Of a DNA stretch of 64,000 nt, positions 11,317 through 22,026 are shown piece after piece; position 1 is the first letter of the stretch, and every line of letters starts with the position of its first letter. The notes below the pieces were generated by a model, which saw only the letters and a program-made list of their open reading frames with translations, had not been told where the DNA came from and did not search any database. Position numbers and translations under genes: made by a program. Source of the DNA: Craterostigma plantagineum (taxonomy: Eukaryota; Streptophyta; Magnoliopsida; Lamiales; Linderniaceae); assembly GCA_027422505.1 (NCBI GenBank), contig JAPQWV010000001.1, positions 5,146,001-5,210,000 on the forward strand, written 5' to 3'.

Positions 11317-12534
11317 TTACAAAAGAGCATTGCTAGTCAACAACATCAATTTGCTCAGCCTTTTTTCAACTTCTTTCATGGTAGGCCTTTTTTTCATTTT
11401 CTCGCTCAAGCATTTGTTAGCCAGCTCCCGAACTTGTGCTTCAATGGAAGGATGTTCATAAAATATCTTCTGACAACCTAGAACTTCCTGCAGAACTGTT
11501 CCAAACCCGCCTATGTCGCTCTTGTTATTGATCGCCGCTCCTTGACCTGGAGAGTATTGATCAAAAGCGTAGAAAAGTTTGGCCTGGTAAGAGTCATCCA
11601 ATAGTATATTAGCACTGCACATATTGCCATGAACACGTGCTTTTGCGCCAGGAGTCTTATTACAGTGCAGATGATTCAAAGCCCTTGCTGAATCCACAGC
11701 AACTCGTAGACGATTCTGACAAGAGAACCCCTGGTCTTGTAGTGAGTCCAAAAGAGTACGGGTCCCATCACCGTGGAGCTCGTAGACTAGTAAAGGCAAT
11801 TCAGTCTCCAAGCAGCAGCCTATGAGTCTTACCAGATTTCTATGGTGTTGAGAAAGAAACAAGAGCTGCTTGACGAACTGCTTTATCTCAGGTAATGGGA
11901 CTTTTTCAATTCTCATGATCATAATGTCTGTCTTATTGTTGTCGTCTGATGTTGTTCCATGGTATATGGTGGTCCCTGGCTTGCATGATTCTTGCATGAT
12001 TATTCTGTTGCTGCTGTAGTTGCTTGTTGCACTCTTGATATCCTCGGCTGAATATAATTTGATCAGCGGTCTGTTGTCAGACGATCTCTTACGCTTGTCT
12101 AGCTCCTTAAGCAACAATTTCCCGCCATTATCCTCGAAGAACTGTGCTCGGATCTCTTGTTTCCTATTTTTTGTTGAGTAAACCCAAGCATGTATCAAGG
12201 CAAGTGACAAGCCTACTGTAGTTGCTGAGCAAAAAATTCAAGAACTTGGATTTAGAGAAATTTGAATAGTCTTGTGTTATAATAATAAAGATCTTTAAGA
12301 TAAATTACCTATGTAAAAGCAAATTTTCAGAGATGGCCAGCTGATGATTTCTATGACATGGCAACCTCTTCCATTCTTACGCCCGTTATGAACGTAACCT
12401 TCAGGACAGCAACAGCTTGCTATTGCCACAGATTCTGTTTTTTCGGTAAGTATGCATAATAACGATCCAATCATTAAAAGGGGAAGGACTTTTTTGCATG
12501 GTGATGGTAAGTGATAAATGGTCTTAGGGCACAT
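11317..12534 (-). CDS. Wall-associated-kinase-like pseudokinase (WAKL/ZRK type)
   Basis: Two exons (12534-12309 and 12224-11317) join in frame to 377 residues. A hydrophobic signal or anchor at the N-terminus is followed by a very short Cys-rich remnant (SCCCPEGYVHNGRKNGRGC), a membrane helix near residues 65-90, a juxtamembrane segment FFEDNGGKLLLKEL and a kinase-like fold ending in KRPTMKEVEKRLSKL. Those last two features are typical of WAK-like kinases and the related ZRK pseudokinases. Catalytic residues are missing: the VAIK lysine region reads IMIMRIE, the HRD loop reads VHGNMCSANILL and DFG is replaced by FYAFD. So the fold should not phosphorylate. In Arabidopsis, ZRK pseudokinases act as adaptors or baits for an NLR immune receptor; a similar role here is inference. 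Cysteine-rich and EGF modules are almost lost. Confidence 0.85.
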
Positions 12535-12888
12535 AGCATAGTAAGAGAATTTTCCTGATTATAGCTTCTGAATGAAGGTCTCCAGAGAAAAAAGTTGCTG
12601 TATATATATAACTTCGATTTCTTTTTTCTTTTTTCTCAGAAACTACGCGGTTATTGTATGGATAGTGAGGTGAAGCTTCCTTGAACTCATGCTGATATTC
12701 ATAAGTTGTGAGGTGTGTGTGTGTTTATTTATATTCACGATTGACATTATTTCACAAAAGCTAGATCCTATTTTTATGAATTTAGTCTGCATTGTCATGG
12801 AAATTTGTATGAGCTTATCCGTTCTTCGTGTCAAATGCGTGTTTATTCCTCCTGGTATGAAATTGCAAAGTAAATTACATAAATTATA
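12535..12888. other. Intergenic, upstream of the pseudokinase
   Basis: Probable promoter of the minus-strand pseudokinase. It includes a short TA run near 12600 and a GT run near 12713-12723. No gene is seen. Confidence 0.5.
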
Positions 12889-13156
12889 CTACCTCAGTCC
12901 CACTTATTTCTTCCCATCTTTCTATTTCGGGCGTCCCACATAATTCTTCCCATTTTCATTTTTGGTAAAAAATTATCCCACTAATTAAACTAATTACACC
13001 ATTAATATTTAAAAAAGTCTTCTTGATTTGCGTGTCTACTAATAACTTTTCTCTCTCCATACCTCAAAAGGTGTACTATAATATTAAAATAATGTGATTT
13101 CTTAATCTCCGTGCCCGCTAATCTTTGGGAAGTTTTAGCTGGGACGGAGGAAGTAG
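12889..13156. mobile_element. Stowaway-like MITE (268 bp)
   Basis: The ends are CTACCTCAGTCCCAC on the left and, on the opposite strand, CTACTTCCTCCGTCCCAGC, close to the Stowaway consensus CTCCCTCCGTCCC. It is bounded by TA on both sides (12887-12888 and 13157-13158), the Tc1/mariner target duplication. The interior is AT-rich and noncoding. Confidence 0.85.
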
Positions 13157-13624
13157 TAAGTAAGCTTACCAATCTTATGCTGTCCAGCTTATGGTCTTTC
13201 TATTTTATATTTTTTTAATACTATACTATCCAAAAGTCTTCATCCTTTTTTTTAGTCTTTTCTTGCACTTAATTTTTCTGACAGGAAACTTCCCTGATGT
13301 TTACTAGTGCGTGCACAAGAATTTACCAAACCATTACACATGAAATACACATCTCCTCTATAAAAGTTCTCTATGTAATCATGCATTTCGTTTAGAGAAG
13401 TTCAGAATATAAAAAATAAGTTGGCATAACTGTCAAAGCTCGGAGTATATATCTAGCAATAGGATGTAAGAACTTTTATGTTATGGTAATTCTTTTTCTT
13501 GCCATTCGTTTTATATACTCCCCTCTTGATAAGAATCCGTGTTAGGGGATAGTAAAATTTTCAAAATCCCTTGTTTGCATGTATTTTATGGTCTGATTTC
13601 TGACAATCTTGGAGATGATTTCAG
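13157..13624. other. Intergenic, upstream of the DUF247 gene
   Basis: AT-rich and likely the promoter of the DUF247 gene. No further feature is recognised. Confidence 0.5.
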
Positions 13625-14911
13625 ATGTCCGAGGAAAGCGACAGTGTCGTCGTCAACATAAAATCTCTGATGGGAAAATTAGCTAACGACAATCGATCAA
13701 TGCCAACCATATTCAAACTCAACGAACAACTGCATCAAATCAGCGCATGGTGCTACGAACCAGAAATAGTTTCCATCGGTCCAATCCATCACGGAAAAGA
13801 CCACCTCAAAGGCATGGAAGGGCACAAGGTGATCTACCTTCAACATCTCTTAAGGAGAAGAAACGACCTCACAGTAGAAGATTACGTAAGAGAATTAAGG
13901 ATGCTAGAAGAAAGCGCCCGTCGATGCTACGAAGCGCCTCTCCTACTAAATCCAGACGATTTCACGAAAATGCTGCTTCTTGACGGCTGTTTCGTCGTCG
14001 AGCTTCTGAGAAAGCACTGGTTTGGCAGCTTAAGAGACGAAAACGACCCCATCTTCTACTCCGAGCAGGTAATCAGCCAATTAAGACACGATCTGATCTT
14101 GTTCGAGAATCAGTTACCCCTCTTCGTGTTAGAACATCTGTTCGACATGACAAAGTCCGGCGACCCAGAAGACAACATTCGATCCCTCGTCTTATTTTTC
14201 ATAGACGACTTAACAACGAAAAATATTTCAAGATGGGCTCGTTCAAGATCTTGGAATTACGCCCCCCACCATCTCTTAGCCTTAGTATATCAAAGCTACT
14301 TCGCTTTCTCTGCCAAGAATCTCCAAGGAACTACTGAGAAAGAAGAAGTATCGGCGAACATAAACAGTGCCTCAGAACTAATCGAAGCTGGGATTAAGTT
14401 CAAGCCATCGAAAGGGAACAACAACTTCCTATTCGACCTTTCTTTCTCAGACGGGGTATTATATCTCCCGACGCTGAGAGTCTCCGACCACACTGAGTCT
14501 TTCTTGAGGAACCTTATTGCCTACGAGCAGCAGTTATCGCCCGACGAACACAGTTATGTCACTGACTATGCCTTCTTCATGCACTGCCTCATAGATTCCA
14601 AGCACGACGTGAAGATACTGAGGAGCTCAGGAATTATCAGTAATTGGCTGGGAGACGATGAAATGGTCTGTCTTATGTTTGTCAGGTTGGGACAGAACGT
14701 TGTAAGATCATCAGAATCGTATCTTTACGACGTTTTTGAGAGTGTGAAAATGTTTTCGAATTCGAGGCGTAATAAGTGGATGGCGACGGTGAAGCTTGGG
14801 CACTGTAATGGGCCATGGGCTTCGGTCTATGTTGTTGCGGGCTTCGTGCTGCTTGTGCTCACAGGCACGCAGACTGTGTTTTCGATTCTTACGTTCGCTC
14901 AGAAGCGTTGA
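13625..14911 (+). CDS. DUF247 protein (UPF0481 family), plant membrane protein
   Basis: Single exon of 428 residues, the normal length and structure for DUF247. The family hallmark is seen early: a basic and polar segment followed by EPEIVSIGPIHHGKDHLKGM (about residues 45-65). Other conserved stretches include MLLLDGCFVVELLRKH and DLILFENQLPLFVLEHLF. The C-terminus holds one membrane helix (VYVVAGFVLLVLTGTQTVF, about residues 400-420), as in relatives. The biochemical role is unknown. Members sit at the S and Z self-incompatibility loci of grasses, and others respond to stress. The start is the first ATG after AT-rich DNA, and no splice site is needed. The gene has no obvious operon-like link with its neighbours. 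Confidence 0.93.
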   Translation: MSEESDSVVVNIKSLMGKLANDNRSMPTIFKLNEQLHQISAWCYEPEIVSIGPIHHGKDHLKGMEGHKVIYLQHLLRRRNDLTVEDYVRELRMLEESARRCYEAPLLLNPDDFTKMLLLDGCFVVELLRKHWFGSLRDENDPIFYSEQVISQLRHDLILFENQLPLFVLEHLFDMTKSGDPEDNIRSLVLFFIDDLTTKNISRWARSRSWNYAPHHLLALVYQSYFAFSAKNLQGTTEKEEVSANINSASELIEAGIKFKPSKGNNNFLFDLSFSDGVLYLPTLRVSDHTESFLRNLIAYEQQLSPDEHSYVTDYAFFMHCLIDSKHDVKILRSSGIISNWLGDDEMVCLMFVRLGQNVVRSSESYLYDVFESVKMFSNSRRNKWMATVKLGHCNGPWASVYVVAGFVLLVLTGTQTVFSILTFAQKR

Positions 14912-15549
14912 TGCCGAGTTGTAATCTGTTTCGTTGCGTGACGAAGATGTTTGGTATGGCTTGTGTCGTGATTTCGTGTGTAATTTGAATCTGCTTAAAT
15001 CGTATTGTTTGTATGATATACGCACCGTTGTAGAAATTGCGTTGTGTGAAATAAGACCCTTTTTTATATTTTCAATTTTATACTTCTATTTTTAGTTAAT
15101 TATTACTTTACAACAAAAATTTATTATATATGTGCAAAATTAGCAGTTACAAATTAATTTCTTACATGAAATGGCTATCTTTCAAGACAATCATACACTA
15201 TATTTCTACCACACCCTACGTGTGTGCAATAAAATTATTTATTAGTAAATTGTTTTAATAAATAATATACTCAAAATAGTTTTTGGTAGTTATTATGAGG
15301 TTATGGAAGATACGTGGTTTAATAAATCTTTTCTTAGTTTTTTACTTGATATAGAAAAAATATGATTGGACAATTGATACAGACAATTTATCCCAACCCC
15401 TCAGCCTTCATTAATAGAATAGATAATAACATTCGTGGTATTTCTAGGCAAAATTCCGGATAGACCCAAATGCAATCCAATAGACCGATCCATCACCACC
15501 GGGACCCGACCCAACCCGGTTAAATAGCTTACTCAAATAACACCTGTTC
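14912..15549. other. Intergenic, DUF247 3' side to YIF1 promoter
   Basis: AT-rich 3' flank. Near 15480-15530 a stretch rich in ACCGGG / CCCGACCC words may be a transposon scrap. No gene is seen. Confidence 0.45.
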
Positions 15550-15614
15550 AGATACTTCATTGCAGTTCCCTATAATCTCATCACGAATCACGACGAGCGA
15601 GGCGTTCCTTCGCG

Positions 15615-16468
15615 GTAAATCTCCAATTTTTACTTTCTCATGTCGAGCCTTTTTTTTTTCGTTTATGATTTCTTGTGCTACCCATCTATTCAGTTGATTT
15701 GAAGGTTAATTTTCGGTTGGATGATTTAGTACATTCACTTTTCCCCGTAGTAGCTTCGAGAACAAGGAAGTATAACTATTGTAGGTTTTGATCAGCTTCA
15801 GATTTTACGTTTTGGTGGCGATGCAATATTTGTATGCTTTCGAATGCACTAAGCGATATCCTATGAATTACATTTTCGGTGTCGATGTACAGATCCTGGT
15901 TGGCTTTGTGTACATCCTCGGATTTGTAGTAATGTTTGAAATGATTTCCAATAGCCGATGCTTATTAATTTGATTGTTTGGGTTTGGATCTAAGTATGGC
16001 TGTAAGAGTAGGATTTCATATACCTGATTATGGATGGGCCACCTTTAACAAACATTACTGCTGTTGAATTTGAGCTGAGTGCCATAAGCGTGATTATCGT
16101 TGGAGCCGAATCAGCTTTGGGTTGTTTCTAACCAAGTTCATATTGATCTTGCAGGTTCAGCTCATTGAAATTAGATTTGGTGAGCTTTTAGCTATTTATT
16201 TCGAGTTTACTGTAAATTATTTGATTATCAATCATGTGGCATAGCAGAATCTGAATGTCCTTGAAGATTACTGCTAAACTAATATCATTACATGCGAAAG
16301 AAATCCGGCATTTCTACGTTGTTTATATAATAAGCTATTTGAGATCAATCAATGAGTGTTGTGTGGTTTTTTCGTTGCTTTTTTTTTTTTTTTATCTTTC
16401 TTGCTGCCTAATTCATGCTGCTCTGATGCCATTGTCTGTTTGCACATTTCGTTATTTTTTTTTGGTAG
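15615..16468 (+). other. Probable 5'UTR intron of YIF1
   Basis: A leader exon of roughly 15550-15614 ends CTTCGCG before GTAAAT. The matching acceptor TTTGGTAG ends at 16468, two bases before the YIF1 start codon. The interior is T-rich, as plant introns are. This is inferred from splice signals only. Confidence 0.5.
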
Positions 16469-16470
16469 AA

Positions 16471-17614
16471 ATGTATGATAACCTTGGAGCACAACCCGGG
16501 GTGCCTCGTCCTCCTAATCCGCAGCAAAACCCCTTCGGCAATGCTTTCTATGGTCCGAGTTCAGGATTCATTAGAGGTGGACTTAGTGCTTATGGCGAGA
16601 AGATTTTAGGATCTAGCTCTGAATATGTGCAGAGCAATGTAAGTTTGGCATTGTTTGGGATGTCCTCGTTAGTGTGACAGAGATCTTTTGCGAATTTCCC
16701 TTTGAATATGAATTTTCTCTGTAATTCGATTTCTCATTAACCTCTTCTGCAAACAGATCAGCAGGTACTTTTCCGACCCTCAATACTATTTCCAGGTCAA
16801 TGACCATTACGTGAAGAACAAATTGAAGGTCGTTCTTTTTCCATTTCTTCACCGGGTAGGAATATCATCTTCATTTGTTTAGTAAGTTAACAGCTGCATG
16901 CAATCTCTTCTTCTTTGTGGAAATGTTGACATTTGTATTACTGTCTTAAAATACTATTCAGGGCCATTGGACAAGAATCACAGAACCAGTCGGTGGCAGA
17001 CTCTCTTACAAGCCCCCTATTTACGACATAAATGCTCCAGACTTGTACATTCCATTTATGGCATTCGGCACTTATGTGGTTCTTGCAGGATTGTCATTAG
17101 GTTTTCATGGAAAGTAAGACTCTCTCTCTCTCTGTATATATATGATAGCTTCTTTGTCTTTATGGGTGATATCTTCTTACAAGGAGTAAAGTGCAGCAAT
17201 TTAGTATCTGTGTTTGAACTCGGCAGGTTTAGCCCAGAAGCTCTAAACTGGCTATTTGCAAAGGCAGTCGTTGGATGGGCTTTCCAAGTATCACTGCTTA
17301 AAATGACGTTATTCTCCTTGGGTAGCGGCGAGGCCCCTCTGCTCGACATAGTGGCCTATGCTGGCTACACATTCACTGGGCTGTCTCTCGCCCTCTTGGG
17401 AAAACTGTTGTCGGGCTATGCTTACTACTTCCTTTTGCCTTGGACTTGCCTTTGCATGGGGATCTTCTTGGTTAAGACGATGAAAAGAGTTCTTTTTGCA
17501 GAGGTGAGGACTTACGATTCGAGCAGGCATCACTATCTTCTCCTCTTCATAGCCTTGGCCCAATTCCCTCTCTTGATTTGGCTCGGCAACATTAGCCTCA
17601 ATTGGCTTTTCTAA
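16471..17614 (+). CDS. YIF1: YIF1-family ER-Golgi membrane protein
   Basis: Four coding exons (16471-16638, 16757-16855, 16962-17113 and 17227-17614) join in frame to 268 residues. YIF1 proteins are multi-spanning partners of YIP1 at ER exit sites and early Golgi, acting in COPII vesicle traffic. The N-terminus is a short Pro/Gly/Asn-rich cytosolic tail. It is followed by [20 protein letters not shown] and [20 protein letters not shown], both strongly conserved in YIF1. Five hydrophobic segments follow, beginning with [19 protein letters not shown] and ending with the C-terminal helix [19 protein letters not shown]. The start [10 protein letters not shown] is typical for the plant proteins. 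A CT microsatellite follows directly after the stop. Confidence 0.94.
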
Positions 17615-17615
17615 A

Positions 17616-17619
<4 letters not shown>

Positions 17620-17655
<36 letters not shown>
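17620..17655. repeat. (CT)n microsatellite
   Basis: About 18 CT units starting six bases after the YIF1 stop codon, therefore probably in its 3'UTR. Confidence 0.95.
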
Positions 17656-17658
<3 letters not shown>

Positions 17659-17913
17659 TTTGTGTGTTGAATATAAGGTTTGAGAACTTGTTTTTGAAGC
17701 ATTTGACTTACTTTTTGTTGCATGTTATAGCTAATTAGAGAGAAAAGAAAAAGATTCTGTCAATTTATTGTACTCCAATTCAAATACCAAAAAGAGGAAG
17801 AAGATTACACGTGCGAAACCAGTAGGCAGAAATATTGTGCTTTAGGCCATTATTTAAATATATGGGCCGTGCCGTGTGGCCCATTCTTCAATGTTGCGGC
17901 CCGAACATAGATT

Positions 17914-20768
17914 TTAAGCAGCAACTGGCAATCGAAGGTCATGAGAAAGCTTGTTTGAAGCAGATTTCTCTTTGCTTTTGCCCCACACGACGGCGTAGAG
18001 TCCGAAAACTATGATCACTGCTCCGACTAAGCTGCAATGAAACGGCGAATGTACAAATATGTAATGATCATTCTTGCTTGAAATCATGGACGAATATACT
18101 CGACGATGGTACCTTCCGAGATGGATTTGCTCGGCTAAGATTACGGTTGCCAAAACTGCGGTAATAACCATGCTCAAAGGGCTAAAAGCGGTTACGAAAA
18201 CTGGCCCTCGAACCTTGTTCACCGTACCTTGTACGTAATAAGCTATTCCCGAGCAAATGATTCCCTATACGCAGTTGGAGAATATAATATATAAGTTTAG
18301 AATATGTTACAACCCTTCAATTATGGTGAATGGATCTTTTTAACGTGGTTTCTTGGCTCAAGCCAAAAAGATCTTGGATATGAAAGAAATCAGTCTAAAC
18401 ATGAGTAGGTGCATCGAAAAAGTTAAAAGTATATTACACTCCGTTCAAGTTTAAGCTTTCAGGTGAAGCTACCGTTTGTCATTACATCGACGTCAAGGCG
18501 ACGAAGGAAGTCGATTAAGACGGCGCAAACTTCATAAAAAATCATTGTAACTTCTCACACACACATATATATATATATATACTCACGGAATAAGCAGCGG
18601 CAAGAAGCCTTGAATCGAAACCTATAGCCCAAGCGCTCGCACGGTTGCGCTCCATTATCGCAGCTAAAATCCCGCCCTCGATCGTCCCCACGAAACATAT
18701 CAAAGACGCCAGTGACAGCTGCGCTGGGTACTCGTCCAACGTTTTGTTCTGATTCCATCGTATCGTACGCAAGAAAATCGATTCTTTCAAAGCTAATAAC
18801 GGGGCGACGTACGTATGCATGTCGATGCAATTCGAAGAACATACGTAGTAATAATTGATTAAAAACTAAAACTTATTCGACCTGTAAGATGAAGAACGCA
18901 GACCAGCCCACGATGCAGCTTAGAAGCATGACGGTTCCGGCGACCCAGTGCTGATCTCCGGTGCCGGCCGCCGGAGCTCCGCCGGCGGTGGGGTGGTGGT
19001 GGTTGCCGCCGCCGTGCAAATATCCTAATAAGATGTCCACCGCGGGTCCCTTGTACAAGGTCATGATCATCGCTCCGACGACTGTGATGGCAGTGCCTAT
19101 CAGCTTCGCTATGCTGTGCGCCTTTTGTAGGTTAACCTTCTCCAGCCTGAGAAAAATCGGATAGGTGGAGAATAATGCATGTATTTAATTGCCCGGAAAA
19201 AAATTAATATTATTTAGGGTAAATTATATGTCATACCCCCACGTGGATATATACTAAAATGCGCGTTACTATCCTATGTTTTTTTTATTGCGCAAGACTT
19301 ACGTGTTGTGCTAAACTTAGCACCATACACAAGGTTCTGAAATCGGGTTTTCGAACCGGACCGGAACTTTTAGTGGTTTAAGGTTTAGTGATTTAACCGG
19401 TATAGAACCGGAATCAAACCGGAGTACAACCGGTATCTTAAATATAATAAACATATATTATATATATTAATTAATCAAATAATAAAAATATACATGTCTT
19501 TTATGAACTTTTTTCAAACTATAATTATATAAAATTAAGGTTAAAATTAAATAAAAGTAAATTGCGTGGATTGTTATAAATTAATCGTATGTCAAGTATT
19601 AAACCTACGAGTTGAGGTCAAATTTGAATAAAAATAAAATAGTGAACTAATAGGTTAATTTAAAATATAAAAATTAGAATGTTGGGTGGATTCAAACCCA
19701 AGTCCATTAAATAAAATGAACACAACTTATCCACTAGACAAACTAATTTATTGATTTTTCTATTACATAAAATTTATTTATACAAAAAATTTTTATTTAT
19801 TTTTAAATTAAAAAAAAAAGACGGGACCAGATCGGACCGGATTTTTGACTGGTCCGGTCAGAACCGGCCGGAACCGGCCTCCGATCCGGTCTTCACAACC
19901 TTGACCATACCCTGGTGTTGGTACAACGATTAAAAAACAATGAGGGGTTTCTATGCAATTTTCAAATCATAGGGGTTTTGGTGCATTTTGGTTAATATAT
20001 GTTATCTTATATACACTATTATATATTTTATTAAAATAAAATAAATTGTGTATTCGGTTCGATTGGTTTATCGAGATGATAAACCCTAAGAACCGAAAAT
20101 TTCAAGCTATTTAAAATGAAAACCTAATAGGTTCCTTTTCGGTTCAGTATTCAGTATAGTACCATTTTGGTACGAGTATATTATACCTAAATATAACTGC
20201 CATGATGAAAGTAACGGCGGGGAGAATGTTAACCGTGGCCGAGGCAAAGGTCGCCGACGTGTACTGCAATCCTACGTAGTAAAGATTCTGATCCAACACG
20301 GGCCTGTATACGTATATAAAATATATGAAATTAATCGATTTTTCCGCGCTGATATGCACATTTACGACGACGAATAAGTGATGATGATATATAGTTAGGA
20401 CATTTAATTACTCCAAGAAGGCGAGGATCACTATCTTTGAGAACACCGATTTAGTCATCCGAGGTCGTATTTTCCTGAGACAGCATTGGACATTGTCGGA
20501 AAAAAAAGGGTTTGATGATTATAAAAAACAAAATGATGCGCGCTTTGTCTTGCCTTTCGAGAAGATACGCGACGGGCGCGAAAAGCAAGGCGGCGAATGC
20601 GTGGCGATAGACAACTAAGACCCAATGGCTGAACCCACGCTTGAAGGAGATGAGGGTAATTATGTACATTCCTGCATATCCAAACTGTAATGATATCATG
20701 GCCATGTAAGGCTTCATCTTGTTCATAGCTACTACAATGGCTGTAAATGTTGAATAGTTCGAGTCAAC

Positions 20769-20771
<3 letters not shown>
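17914..20771 (-). CDS. WAT1-related protein (EamA / MtN21 transporter)
   Basis: Plant drug/metabolite transporter of the WAT1 (nodulin MtN21) family, with ten predicted membrane helices in two EamA halves. Relatives move auxin or amino acids; the substrate here is unknown. Seven exons join in frame: 20771-20554, 20474-20412, 20303-20187, 19146-18882, 18748-18587, 18264-18113 and 18031-17914 (364 residues, normal). Hallmarks: KPYMAMISLQFGYAGMYI near the start, EPVLDQNLYYVGLQYTSATF, GAMIMTLYKGP, FVGTIEGGILAAIMER and GIICSGIAYYVQG. Intron 1 begins with GC rather than GT (GAAAG then GCAAGA), required by frame. Intron 3 is stretched to about 1 kb by a hAT element. A long GA tract abuts the start codon on the coding strand. 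Confidence 0.93.
19330..19903. mobile_element. Non-autonomous hAT element in WAT1 intron 3
   Basis: The inverted ends are CAAGGTTCTGAAATCGG on the left and, on the opposite strand, CAAGGTTGTGAAGACCGG. Both terminal regions are packed with AACCGG / CCGGTT words. The flanks are ACCATACA (19322-19329) and ACCATACC (19904-19911), an 8-bp target duplication with one mismatch, as expected for hAT. There is no transposase frame, and the interior is AT-rich. Confidence 0.8.

Positions 20772-20848
<77 letters not shown>
20772..20848 (-). promoter_or_regulatory. (GA)n tract abutting the WAT1-related start codon
   Basis: On the plus strand this is 77 bases of almost pure CT. On the coding strand it is GA repeat reaching the base before the ATG. 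GA repeats in plant leaders and promoters are bound by BBR/BPC GAGA factors, so this could be regulatory as well as a variable microsatellite. Confidence 0.75.
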
Positions 20849-20851
<3 letters not shown>

Positions 20852-22026
20852 GCCAAGCTTGTTGTATGGGAATGTAAGAGATGATTGGCCTTTTATACAG
20901 ATTTCAGGGTATCATTAGCTTTCACTAAAACAAGAATCTCAGTTATTGGACACTAGGATTCTATTTTTTTTTTCAAGTAAAAGATTTTGCATGTATAACC
21001 ATATACAACGTCATGGTTTCTCAACACTCGGACTAAATCTAGTGTATTCCGAAAAGGGTCTTTGAAATTAGTGAATAATGTAATATTTGTATGAATGTGG
21101 GTGGGGTTTTGATTTCTTTGACGGCCAAAATGTAGCTCCTTAGTTAAAGTGCCTCGTGACTCTTGTACCTTTTTTTTAATTAGTATCAGGTGTTCGAATA
21201 TCTGAATAAGCACCACTTTGTCTGTGTATCAGATGCCTTAGCCATTTCATTGCCTAATCAATATATATAATTTTCATCTTTTCGCCTTTTTATTTTCTTG
21301 GCCAGGGAAACGACTTGCTTTATTCATATTTTCGTAGATATAATGGAAGATGAAAATTAGAGAATATGACATACTGCGATATCTATGCATCCGAATATAT
21401 GACATTTTCCTTTTGATACTTAATTAAAGAGGGAACGAACGATTTCTTTTCTTCCAACGATTGTAATATAGGTTCGTTTTCATGCTAAGATTCCACACAA
21501 TTAATTTAACTCGAACCGTTGAGAATTTCCGTTACAAATAGTAAATATACGAAACAAAATTATTACTACTTACGCGGCTACTCGTCATCACCACGCATAT
21601 TATTATTTTGGCATATATTCGAGTGTCAATTCATGATAAGTCATGAACAGAAATTTGTGCAAGCTGATGCAATGTGCACCGAAACACTACATAAACTTAA
21701 ATTCATTATTATTTTTTTCTTTTACCAAAACGCTACATAAACTTAAATTAATTGTTCTTCTGCCACATTTTTAGGTAGGGCACAGAAGTTAGAAAAGAAT
21801 GCCTTTCTAAAAATCTCTTGAACATGGACAAAAAAAGTTAATGGTCTAAAGATTTGAAACCACTTCTGTGATGGACAATACTAATATGATAATTATTACA
21901 CACCACTTTTATTAACCAAACGATGAAATGTGTGTGCATTGCATCCGACTAATTTCTCCATCTTTGTTCCTCCGAAAAAAAAAAAATAAATTCTCCATCT
22001 TTGCTACTAATCAAAACTTTCAAGCT
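20849..22026. other. Intergenic, WAT1-related promoter to p24 3' end
   Basis: AT-rich DNA holding the promoter of the WAT1-related gene on one side and the p24 3' flank on the other. No gene or bounded repeat is recognised. Confidence 0.5.
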
